A stretch of 14,743 nucleotides of DNA from positions 1 through 14,743 of the forward strand of contig JANRKT010000055.1 in NCBI GenBank assembly GCA_033763355.1. The letters are read 5' to 3'. Both the position numbers and the translations under genes were made by a program. This DNA is from JANRKT01 sp033763355. GTDB lineage: Bacteria > Bacteroidota > Bacteroidia > Chitinophagales > Chitinophagaceae. Below are positions 5,071 to 12,672 of the stretch, one piece after another. The notes beneath the pieces were generated by a model. That model was not told the DNA's origin. It worked only from the letters and a program-made list of their open reading frames with translations, and searched no databases. Position 1 is the stretch's first letter, and each line of letters starts with the position of its first letter.

Positions 5071-8000
5071 CTATTTCATGTTACGGATCGCATTCATTGC
5101 AATGTCATGCCTTGCTTTTGTTAGCTGTATCGTACCATCTGTAAACTTCGCCATCACGTCTTCATCTCCGCTTATCATTATATTTATCCGTATGGTTATG
5201 GGGGTTCCCGGAGGCAAACCATTTAAACTTATCCTGCCCGCTGCATCAGTTGTTTTTTTATAGGTTTTTCCGTTGCTGTCAGTAAACCAAACTTCAGCAT
5301 TGTTCACTGCGTCTCCTGTAATGGTATTTAATGCGGCCTGCGTTTGGTCAGGAAAATCAGCGGGGTTTGCAGAAATGATACTGTAGCTGCCGTCTGCACA
5401 GCGGATTGTTTTTACTGCCACATCAGCGCTTCTCCATTTGTGTTTATATATTTTTCCAAAAGCACCTTCTCCGATTTTCAACGATCCGTCTTTCTGGTCA
5501 ACATGCGGGTCGCCGTGTACACGGTTGCGCAGGGTTTCAGGCGCCATCCATTTTATCGGGCCGCTATTATTGTTATTTGATGCCCGCACCTGTTGCTGCA
5601 TGGTTTGTTTTATACCGTCCCGTAAAGTATAACTTCCCTTTTCGGATATAGAAAAAGTTGCCAGCTCACTATTAAAATTGATGATGCTTGTTTCAAATTC
5701 ACCATCGCCGTCGCTGTCAATATCAATTATTGCATTGTCAATACGGTTACTTCGTACTGTATTATTGTTTTGAGCTTTGGTTACCGGGTTATCAGTTTTT
5801 TCTCCGTCCTCCTTTTTCAAATCAGTATCCGGTTCCATGTCGGGCCCTATGGTTCTTTCGCCAAAAGTGGCGCCTTGTGTTTGTTTGCCTTTAACGGTAC
5901 CGTCCCAACCTTTTCTTTCATTTACATTCAACTGGCTCGTTTGTCTTGGGTTGCCTTTAATGGTTCCGTCCCAGCCTTTTCGTTCCTGCACAGCATCCAC
6001 GTCGGTGTCAGCATCCAGTACAACAAGTGTTTCATCATTAATAATGTAATTGAGATCAATTGCAAACCTGTAATTGCCCGCTTCAACGTTGCTGAATTCA
6101 AATTCACCATTTTCATCCGTGTGAACAGAACGGAAATTCCCTCCTGTATTTTTCCCTCCTTTTACAACTATTCCTTTTATGGGGTTGCCGGGTTTTAATG
6201 CTGATGAAAGAACAGCCCCGCCGGGAAGGGCTCCGCCCACCAGTAATTCTGCAGCGCCGTCGCCATTTATATCGCCTTCTGCGATCTCAAGTGTTTTAAC
6301 CCGGTAAGACTGTATTTTATCTGCTGCTGCATCTCCGCTTACATCACCGGGTGCAACACGCAAACTGGTGTTTGACTTCGGGCTCCATATTAAATCGGCC
6401 GCACCATCTCCGTCAGTATCAGCTACAGTAATATCATATTGCTTTACACTTGAATGGACGGTATTGATGCGCAGCTGTTGTGTAATATCTCTTGTGGAAC
6501 CATCGCTGAATGTGCCGGTTGCAATGATATCTGCAACACCATCCCCGTTTACATCGCCTGCGGCTACCGTAATATTTTTAATATTGGAACGGGATGTGTT
6601 TACACCCGCTTTCTGGTTATTCGCTGAAGATGCATTTCCTAACGGGAGAACAATCTGTTTGATGTTAGAACGTGAAGTATTCACGATGGCTTCTGCCGTT
6701 ACATCCTTTGTGTTTCCGTCACTGAAGGCTCCGAAAATTTTCAGCGTTTCAAATTCTCCGTCTCCGTCAAGGTCTGCTTCAATGATAGAGTAGCTCTTTG
6801 TCCTTAGGTTTGACCTTGATGTGCTTATCCCCGCTTTTTGTGAAGGATTGTTTCCGCCGCCGGTATTAATTGCAATGGCCACCCGTTCATCGTTCATTGT
6901 AATTCCACCCTTCATGTCAATTGCATTATTTTCAGGAACGGAAACATCATAAGATCTGTGCAATTGTTTTTCCCCGCTCACTTTTATGATATAAGTATTG
7001 GAGGGAACCTTGGCAAAAAAGAAGCCGCCGCATGTTTCGGTTTGGGTAACCGCCATTACTTCTTCAGTTACTGCATTAATCAGATACACATTCAATCCTT
7101 CAATACCATCGCAATCTTTATCGTTGCTGTTATTTGTTCTTTTATTCTGATCATTTAACGGGTTGTTTCCTGCATTCCCTTTATCATTGTACATCGGGTT
7201 GCTTACCACGTTTGCGGCACAGGGGTTACATACCTCACCGCCATTTTCGATAAATACGGGTTCATATTGCCTGCGGCCGGTTGCCATGCCGCTGCCTGCT
7301 TCACGCTGTGATCTTTTACCTGATGCCATACCGCTGCCCGCTTCCCTTGCATACATTTTTGTTGTGATCCCATTAATTCCCGGTGCATTGCTTATTGAAG
7401 CAGCGCCTGCCGCTGCACCTGCACCTGTTGCAACCCCGTTTCTCACCAGGGTACCAAAAGAAGATTGAGGGGTTTGACGTGTATTGCTGGTTTGCGAATT
7501 CATGGTAACACTTCCGCCCCTTGTGGTTTTGTTGGTGATGATGGCATTGGCTGCAGCAGATGAAGACCATGTTACCCTTCCTGAAATAATTCCCTTCGCA
7601 GCATCCGTATTGGAAGCCCTTTTAAAGTTGGATGTTAACCAGGCTTTTTGTTTTGCCAGTTTTGTTTTATACGCTATGGCATCTTCGGGGCAGGCAAAAG
7701 TCATTTCTTCTGTTGTGCCATCGGGATTTGTAACCTTTTCGGTAACGGGCCCGCAACTTTCGTTGCCTCCTGCATTTCTTTTAACAGGTTCATATTGCCT
7801 GCGGCCGGTTGACTGCCCGCTTGCCGCATCCCTTGGGGATACAAGTTCTTCGCTATTATCATTTGCCTGCAGGTTTCGTTTTCCGGTTGCCATACCGCTG
7901 CCTGCTTCACGGTGTGATCTTTTACCTGACGCTTGCCCGCTTGCCACATCCCTCGGGCTTGTTATGCTGTGCCGGATGCTGATTCCTGCTAAAATGTTTG

Positions 8001-8715
8001 AAATATTTTTTGAAAGCTTCAGCCCTTCAATACCAGCACCCCGTCGGCTGTCATAGTTTATTATTTCAGCACGTGTACTTAAAAATTCTGCGCTGAAACC
8101 AAAAGACCAGGGACTGCTGCTGTTGTACATTAATGCAATGCCGCCGCTGTAGCCCGGAAAAACAGATTTTGACGAAGGCTCATTGCGATATGCAGAACGT
8201 AAAGCGCCTTTTTGCTGAATATTTACGAGGCCGCTGTTGTTGATAAACAGCCCGCCTTTTATATGGGCAATTGCTGAAATGGTTTTTCCGAAATGCAGTT
8301 CCGGTCCCATCAGCAAATACATGTTTTGCTGGTTGCCTGTATTAATTTGTAACTGGTCGGGGGAAGCGCCTGTTCTTTTAATGAACTCATTGATCTCTGT
8401 ATGATCAGGCTTTGCTGACAAAAAACCTCCGCTTACACCCAAACCCAAATTACCAAATTGCCAGGCAGCATTCATAGCTATACCAGCGCCGTTACCGCGA
8501 AACAATATGGTATCAGGTTTTGAATTCTTGTTTATACCTGTTGCATAATAAGGGGTAAACGAAAAAGAAAAACCGTTTCTCCCCCCAGTTGCATTGGGCG
8601 GTATTATTCCTGATCTGTTACTGCGGGATGAGTTTTGATTGAAAGAGGCTGTTTGCTGAGCGGTTATATGGCTTGCAAAAAAAAGCAGGCATGCTGCTGA
8701 AAGGGCTCTTGTCAT
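5071..8715 (-). CDS. Large exported multidomain repeat protein (barrel-like N-terminus, VCBS-like and Cna-B-like modules)
   Basis: A 1214-residue protein not assignable to a named family. Residues 1-20 form a signal peptide (LSAACLLFFASHITAQ). About 40-250 is rich in alternating strands and glycines (FSFSFTPYYATG, GLGVSGGFLSA, GGIALMYNSS), like a small outer-membrane barrel. Five copies of a 12-residue motif follow at 255, 269, 295, 457 and 471 (REAGSGMATGKR type), around an Ala/Gly-rich linker (428-439). A Cna-B-like domain (about 534-586) precedes calcium-loop repeats with DxDGDG motifs at 648, 721, 766, 791 and 815, and another at 998. Further Cna-B-like folds lie near 836-890 and 1130-1180. 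ERKGWDGT(I/V)KG occurs twice (911, 933). Residues 1054-1105 resemble kinase motifs in inverted order, without a catalytic loop. No type IX sorting domain is clear. Probably a surface or outer-membrane structural or adhesive protein; the function is inferred only. Confidence 0.8.
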   Translation of the reverse strand: MTRALSAACLLFFASHITAQQTASFNQNSSRSNRSGIIPPNATGGRNGFSFSFTPYYATGINKNSKPDTILFRGNGAGIAMNAAWQFGNLGLGVSGGFLSAKPDHTEINEFIKRTGASPDQLQINTGNQQNMYLLMGPELHFGKTISAIAHIKGGLFINNSGLVNIQQKGALRSAYRNEPSSKSVFPGYSGGIALMYNSSSPWSFGFSAEFLSTRAEIINYDSRRGAGIEGLKLSKNISNILAGISIRHSITSPRDVASGQASGKRSHREAGSGMATGKRNLQANDNSEELVSPRDAASGQSTGRRQYEPVKRNAGGNESCGPVTEKVTNPDGTTEEMTFACPEDAIAYKTKLAKQKAWLTSNFKRASNTDAAKGIISGRVTWSSSAAANAIITNKTTRGGSVTMNSQTSNTRQTPQSSFGTLVRNGVATGAGAAAGAASISNAPGINGITTKMYAREAGSGMASGKRSQREAGSGMATGRRQYEPVFIENGGEVCNPCAANVVSNPMYNDKGNAGNNPLNDQNKRTNNSNDKDCDGIEGLNVYLINAVTEEVMAVTQTETCGGFFFAKVPSNTYIIKVSGEKQLHRSYDVSVPENNAIDMKGGITMNDERVAIAINTGGGNNPSQKAGISTSRSNLRTKSYSIIEADLDGDGEFETLKIFGAFSDGNTKDVTAEAIVNTSRSNIKQIVLPLGNASSANNQKAGVNTSRSNIKNITVAAGDVNGDGVADIIATGTFSDGSTRDITQQLRINTVHSSVKQYDITVADTDGDGAADLIWSPKSNTSLRVAPGDVSGDAAADKIQSYRVKTLEIAEGDINGDGAAELLVGGALPGGAVLSSALKPGNPIKGIVVKGGKNTGGNFRSVHTDENGEFEFSNVEAGNYRFAIDLNYIINDETLVVLDADTDVDAVQERKGWDGTIKGNPRQTSQLNVNERKGWDGTVKGKQTQGATFGERTIGPDMEPDTDLKKEDGEKTDNPVTKAQNNNTVRSNRIDNAIIDIDSDGDGEFETSIINFNSELATFSISEKGSYTLRDGIKQTMQQQVRASNNNNSGPIKWMAPETLRNRVHGDPHVDQKDGSLKIGEGAFGKIYKHKWRSADVAVKTIRCADGSYSIISANPADFPDQTQAALNTITGDAVNNAEVWFTDSNGKTYKKTTDAAGRISLNGLPPGTPITIRINIMISGDEDVMAKFTDGTIQLTKARHDIAMNAIRNMK
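6058..6828 (-). repeat. Tandem NTSRSN plus calcium-loop modules
   Basis: Residues about 631-885 of the large protein repeat a unit made of (N/S)TSRSN, a short strand, and a D-x-(D/N)-G-D-G loop followed by a GxFSDGST-like strand. NTSRSN-type motifs start at 631, 679, 706, 751 (NTVHSS) and 782 (NTSLRV); the acidic loops begin at 648, 721, 766, 791 (DVSGDAAAD, degenerate) and 815. Further echoes are NSSRSN at 28 and NTVRSN at 985. The loops resemble FG-GAP/VCBS calcium sites. The motif reading is direct; calcium binding is inferred. Confidence 0.7.
7280..7953 (-). repeat. Five copies of a 36-base / 12-residue repeat (REAGSGMATGKR type)
   Basis: Inside the large protein, two clusters of the consensus R-(E/D)-(A/V)-(G/A)-S-G-(M/Q)-(A/S)-(T/S)-G-(K/R)-R occur. 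Residues 255-266, 269-280 and 295-306 form one cluster; 457-468 and 471-482 form the other. Two of the five copies are followed by QYEPV (306 and 482). The DNA copies differ at many third positions (for example AGG against CGT for the first Arg), so the motif is kept by selection at protein level rather than being a fresh duplication. Confidence 0.8.
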
Positions 8716-8817
8716 CAGATATTGGATTGGATAAAATTAAACGCTTCGAATCCTGTTGTCCCTCACCGTATGAACGCCAAAAGCCGCATTATAGTACTTC
8801 GAAACAGAAAGAAGAAT

Positions 8818-9930
8818 TTATTCCTCCAGCCGGTCGAGGCATTGGTATTCCTGTTTCAGGAAATTGTCGTACTCATCTGCTTTTTTAAAAAGGTTGCGGA
8901 AGGTGTTCAGGCCGATTTCTTTGTTCAGGTCAAGGTCGTAAATGATACTTGACAAAACAATATTCTGCTGAAAGCAACTCAGCACCAGGCCAGGCATCCT
9001 GTAATTTTCTTCCAGGAGGAACTGGTACAAAGGTTTAATACGTGCAGCATCCTGCGGCAGCATGCAGAGAAAAGCATCTGCTGCTATAAAAAAGTTTTCT
9101 GTATTGTAATTGATCCTGATTTTGGCGCTTCCTTCTTTTACTTCCCAGTTGTTGGGCCCGTTGCGTGTCAGTTTAATGTCCTTGCCCAGTTCTTTTAAAA
9201 TCTCTTCAATGGTTTTGGCTACGCCAACCGCTTCCGCTTCTTTTTCGGGCATCTGCGGCAGCCTGATTTCTGTTCCGCAGCTCGGGCAATATTTTCCTGA
9301 ATCAATATTGGATGGAAGCACCAAGAAATCGCATGAAGGGCAACGGGTTGAAACTGTTCCCTTATGTGGTGTATATAATTTCAATGCTGTTTTCAGGTAG
9401 CTTACGGGTAAAGCAAATCCAAGATTGTCGCCACCCCTGATAATGAAAGAATTTACACCTACCACTTCACCGCCTGCATTAACCAATGGGCCGCCACTGT
9501 TTCCCGGATTGATGGCAGCATCTATCTGTATAAACTTTAACCCGTCACGGATCCTGTCCACCTTGCTTACCACGCCCTGCGTAGCAGAATAATTTAACCC
9601 GTAAGGATGGCCGATAGCAATTACAGCATCTCCGTCTTTCATCTTATCGTATTCGCCCATTCTAATTTCGGGCAGCGAAACACCGGCCGGCGGCTGCAGA
9701 AAAGCCAGGTCATGCTTTCTGTCGGTATAATATACTTTCGATAAAATCTTCTCAAAGTTTTTTCCGGCAACTGATACTTCGGGTGAATCACCTACCACAT
9801 GCTGGTTGGTTACAATGAGGTCGTATTCCTTTAAATAAAAACCCGTACCGGTACCGGATTGGGTAGCTATCTGGATGATGACATCCTGGTATTGTTCAAT
9901 AATGTTCTGCGTGGTAATCCCGTTGCTCAT
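8818..9930 (-). CDS. Cytosolic HtrA/trypsin-like serine protease with zinc ribbon and YbjN-like C-terminal domain
   Basis: A 370-residue protein with three parts. Residues about 8-190 are an S1C (DegP/HtrA-type) protease with an intact triad: H44 in VTNQHVVG, D74 in RKHDLAFL and S145 in NPGNSGGPLV. Instead of PDZ domains, a four-cysteine zinc ribbon follows: C207/C210 in RCPSC and C225/C228 in YCPSC. Residues about 235-365 (TIEEILKELGKDI, WEVKEGSAKIRINYN, FIAADAFLCMLP, LYQFLLEENYRMPG) resemble the YbjN / type III chaperone-like fold. There is no signal peptide, so it should act in the cytosol, unlike classical HtrA. It starts 20 bases after the preceding gene, which may also carry a YbjN-like domain, so the two probably work together. 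Protease assignment is strong; the tail fold is moderate; substrate unknown. Confidence 0.85.
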   Translation of the reverse strand: MSNGITTQNIIEQYQDVIIQIATQSGTGTGFYLKEYDLIVTNQHVVGDSPEVSVAGKNFEKILSKVYYTDRKHDLAFLQPPAGVSLPEIRMGEYDKMKDGDAVIAIGHPYGLNYSATQGVVSKVDRIRDGLKFIQIDAAINPGNSGGPLVNAGGEVVGVNSFIIRGGDNLGFALPVSYLKTALKLYTPHKGTVSTRCPSCDFLVLPSNIDSGKYCPSCGTEIRLPQMPEKEAEAVGVAKTIEEILKELGKDIKLTRNGPNNWEVKEGSAKIRINYNTENFFIAADAFLCMLPQDAARIKPLYQFLLEENYRMPGLVLSCFQQNIVLSSIIYDLDLNKEIGLNTFRNLFKKADEYDNFLKQEYQCLDRLEE

Positions 9931-9950
9931 TTTATCCTTTGTTACCCGGC

Positions 9951-11270
9951 TCAGCGGCCGGCATCAAAATTCAGGTTTTGTATTTCTGCTGTAAAGCTGT
10001 GGTTAAAGTCAACCGGGTTTGTGTATTTCAGGTTTTGTGTTTTAAACGCCAGGTTGGGGTATTTCGCTTTCCATTTGTCCATAATGGTTTTTATCTCCTC
10101 TTCTATTTCATCTTTATCAAACCTCATTGCCGTTTCATCATAATATTTACCGGTAAAACCAAGCGCTGCAAAATATGCAGGATAATTAACCTGCATAAAT
10201 AAACTGAACAGTTCTGTGAGCGGCCTCGGCAAACTGTAGGAATACTGGCAATAAGAAAGTCCGTACTCTAAAATCTGCCTTGCTATTTCCGGGTATTTAT
10301 TGTCGCGGTACCACAGCATGTTTTGTACTGCGTTATAACTGGAGTCGGCAATGGTTTTATGCTGCTGCGGCGCTACAATGCTGAATGTTGATTTGGAGCG
10401 GAACAAAAATGGAAAAACATCTTCCTTTGTTTTGGCAAGCATTTTTTTGTATTCTTCAATCATCTGCTGGTTTTTTTCCTGTACGGGTTTTTCATCTTTG
10501 GTAAAATATGCCCCTACAATTTTTTCCAGTTCCAGCAAAAGCTTTCCTTCAGGCGCAATTAAAAAATCAATTCGGTAACCCAAAGCAAGCAGCAGGTATG
10601 ATATGCCCCCGGATATTTTATCCTTGTCGAGTGTTTCGATAAGGTCAAGTGTGTTTTTTATAAACTGAAGGAAGTACTGGTACTTTATCTCTTTTTCCTG
10701 CTCAGATAACTGCAGCATGTGTTCCGTATCAGCGGTTTGCAGTTGGGTAAAGTCCTGCACCAGCAGGTCGTCCTGCTTATCTGCTTTTGTGGCCAGTTCT
10801 TTTAAGCCATAATACATTTTATTGGGGTTGGCTGTGGCCATATCGCTCTGAAAGCGCATACATAACCTGTCGCCATCCAGCGCATAGCGGCTATAATACA
10901 AATTAAAATTCTGTTCCAGCAACCGGCGCATAACAGGCACACTGGGTTGCGGCATGCGGGCCAGTGTTACCTCGGCTTCCATTCTTGCGCTGTCGCATTT
11001 TCCCCTCACAATTTTTGATCCCTGGTAAATACGGAAATGAAGTTCAGCGCCACGCCGTTCGGTAATTACGTTATTGATGGCATCGTCACGCAGGTAATCA
11101 AAAAATGCATCAAGGCATTCGTTGTATTTTTTTTCTTTAAACAACTGGTCGGCTTCCGTCCAGCGGTTTACTTTTTCAACTGATTTGTTATTGTCTGAAT
11201 ACCGGCCAAAACTTACAGCGGGCCGCTGCTCTTCTTTTTTCTTATTCCATCCGAATAGTTTATCTAACAT
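9951..11270 (-). CDS. Protein of unknown function, possible YbjN/type III chaperone-like domain
   Basis: A 439-residue cytosolic protein starting MLDKLFGWNKKKEEQ. An in-frame GTG ten codons upstream (11300) would add HPVNLLNQP, but ATG 11268-11270 gives the natural N-terminus. I do not recognise a named family. A short helical part (about 35-60, DQLFKEKKYNECLDAFFDYL) looks TPR-like. Residues about 65-165 (AELHFRIYQGSKIVRGK, VTLARMP, MRRLLEQNFNLYYSRYALDGDRLCMRF) resemble the YbjN/T3SS-chaperone fold. The C-terminal two thirds is mainly helical. It has no signal peptide or transmembrane segment. The stop lies 20 bases before the zinc-ribbon protease start, which suggests an operon and a shared complex. 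It is transcribed divergently from dnaN, with 127 bases between the two starts. Gene call is secure; function is open. Confidence 0.78.
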   Translation of the reverse strand: MLDKLFGWNKKKEEQRPAVSFGRYSDNNKSVEKVNRWTEADQLFKEKKYNECLDAFFDYLRDDAINNVITERRGAELHFRIYQGSKIVRGKCDSARMEAEVTLARMPQPSVPVMRRLLEQNFNLYYSRYALDGDRLCMRFQSDMATANPNKMYYGLKELATKADKQDDLLVQDFTQLQTADTEHMLQLSEQEKEIKYQYFLQFIKNTLDLIETLDKDKISGGISYLLLALGYRIDFLIAPEGKLLLELEKIVGAYFTKDEKPVQEKNQQMIEEYKKMLAKTKEDVFPFLFRSKSTFSIVAPQQHKTIADSSYNAVQNMLWYRDNKYPEIARQILEYGLSYCQYSYSLPRPLTELFSLFMQVNYPAYFAALGFTGKYYDETAMRFDKDEIEEEIKTIMDKWKAKYPNLAFKTQNLKYTNPVDFNHSFTAEIQNLNFDAGR

Positions 11271-11363
11271 AGGCTGGTTGAGGAGATTTACAGGATGCAC
11301 AATTTACAGTAGCTTTCCGTAAAATTGTTTAAAAATTACAGGATTTGGTAAGTGCCATAAGTC

Positions 11364-11371
11364 TATATTTG
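11364..11371 (+). promoter_or_regulatory. Candidate -7 promoter box of dnaN
   Basis: TATATTTG matches the Bacteroidota -7 consensus TAnnTTTG in full and ends 26 bases before the dnaN ATG. A TTTG at 11344-11347 could serve as -33 element, though the 16-base spacing is a little short. It lies in the divergent region between dnaN and the 439-residue protein gene. Confidence 0.45.
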
Positions 11372-11397
11372 CCTAACTCAAAATTTTAAGACCCGTC

Positions 11398-12513
11398 ATG
11401 AAGTTCATCGTTTCCTCTTCGGCTTTATTGAAACAGCTGCAGCAAATTAACGGAGTTATTAACGCCAATACGGTATTGCCTATTTTGGAGGATTTTTTAT
11501 TTGAGATAGAAAAAAACAAGCTAACCGTAGTGGCTACCGACCTGGAAACGGTAATGAAAATCCACATGGATATTGAGGCAAAAGACAGCGGAAAAGTGTG
11601 CATCCCGGCAAAAATCCTGATGGATTCACTGAAAAACCTGCCCGACCAGCCGCTTACTTTTAATATAGATAAAAATTTCGGGGTTGAAATAACCAGCGAC
11701 AACGGCAAGTACAAAGTAATGGGCGAAAACCCCGATAACTTTCCCAAAGAGCCGGCGGCCGATGACACCAGCGGATTTACCATGACTTCTTCTGCACTGC
11801 TAACCGCCATCAATAAATCACTTTTTGCTGTAAGCAATGATGACCTGCGCCCGGCTATGACAGGTGTATTTTTTGAATTGGGCAAAAAAGGCATCAGCTT
11901 TGTTGCAACAGATGCCCATCGCCTGGTTAAATATACCCGTAAAGATGTAAGCTGCCCCAAAGCAGATAATTTTATTGTTCCCAAAAAACCGCTTAATCTT
12001 TTAAAAACAGCTTTGCCCGATAATGAAGATGAGCTGAAAGTTTCTTACAACAGCAACCATCTTTTTGTTGACCATGGCACCACCCAGCTGGTGTGCCGCC
12101 TGATTGATGCCCGGTTCCCGGATTATAAAGTTGTGATACCAACAGATAACCCGTATAAAATGACAGTGGGCCGCACCGATTTCCAGGGTGCATTGAGAAG
12201 GGTGAGCATTTTCAGTAACAAAAGCACCAACCAGGTGGCATTGAGTATTACCGGCAGCGAACTGCAGCTTGCGGCACAGGATGTTGACTTTAGTTTTGAA
12301 GGCAATGAAAGAATGAAATGCCAGTACGATGGGGAGGATATGCAGATTGCCTTTAATGCAAAGTTCCTGATTGAAATGATGGGCGCCACCGACAGCGCAG
12401 AAGTAAAAATGGAATTGTCAACCTCAACCAAGGCGGGCATTATTAAACCGGTTGAACAGGAAGAAACCGAAGAGCTGCTGATGCTGGTAATGCCGCTGAT
12501 GCTGAATACCTGA
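11398..12513 (+). CDS. dnaN: DNA polymerase III beta subunit (sliding clamp)
   Basis: A 371-residue protein, the normal length for a bacterial beta clamp. It starts MKFIVSSSALLKQLQQINGVI and shows the expected motifs of the three clamp domains: TVLPILEDFLFEI and VVATDLET in domain 1, LRPAMTGVFFEL and FVATDAHRLVKY in domain 2, and RVSIFSNKSTNQVALSI in domain 3. It ends in LMLVMPLMLNT, equivalent to the MPMRL-type tail. The dimeric ring encircles DNA and tethers polymerase III and other clamp-binding proteins. dnaA and recF are not beside it, as is common in Bacteroidota, and I see no DnaA-box cluster, so it does not mark the origin here. A TATATTTG box lies 26 bases upstream. No oddities in sequence. 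Confidence 0.97.
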   Translation: MKFIVSSSALLKQLQQINGVINANTVLPILEDFLFEIEKNKLTVVATDLETVMKIHMDIEAKDSGKVCIPAKILMDSLKNLPDQPLTFNIDKNFGVEITSDNGKYKVMGENPDNFPKEPAADDTSGFTMTSSALLTAINKSLFAVSNDDLRPAMTGVFFELGKKGISFVATDAHRLVKYTRKDVSCPKADNFIVPKKPLNLLKTALPDNEDELKVSYNSNHLFVDHGTTQLVCRLIDARFPDYKVVIPTDNPYKMTVGRTDFQGALRRVSIFSNKSTNQVALSITGSELQLAAQDVDFSFEGNERMKCQYDGEDMQIAFNAKFLIEMMGATDSAEVKMELSTSTKAGIIKPVEQEETEELLMLVMPLMLNT

Positions 12514-12672
12514 TCTTTACATTACCCTTTACTGATTTTCTGAAATGCCCATTTCATCATTATAATAATTATGAAAATGTGTTTTATCCTCTTTTTTTAA
12601 CAGCCTCCTGTTGTCTCAACAAGTTTTCTTCCTCTTGCGTTTATATTGTAAATTTCAGCAGATTTTATTTGC

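Noticed and set aside
5401..5556. An active protein kinase domain
   Set aside because: The motifs are in the wrong order and too close together, and HRD and DFG are absent, so catalysis is not supported even though the similarity is reported.
7280..7953. CRISPR-like array
   Set aside because: The repeats are coding, vary at synonymous sites and have irregular spacing; they are protein repeats.
7484..8056. 190-codon plus-strand frame opposite the large repeat protein
   Set aside because: Its sequence mirrors the Ala/Gly-rich repeats of the coding strand and lacks recognisable structure.
11271..11397. Replication origin next to dnaN
   Set aside because: No TTATCCACA-type DnaA boxes or AT-rich unwinding region are seen, and dnaA is not adjacent.
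11373..11984. 203-codon open frame antisense to dnaN
   Set aside because: It lies wholly within well-conserved dnaN codons and has no domain-like features; a shadow of the real gene.
12541..12556. Terminator after dnaN (TGAAAT/ATTTCA hairpin)
   Set aside because: The six-base AT-rich stem has no following T-run and would be weak.
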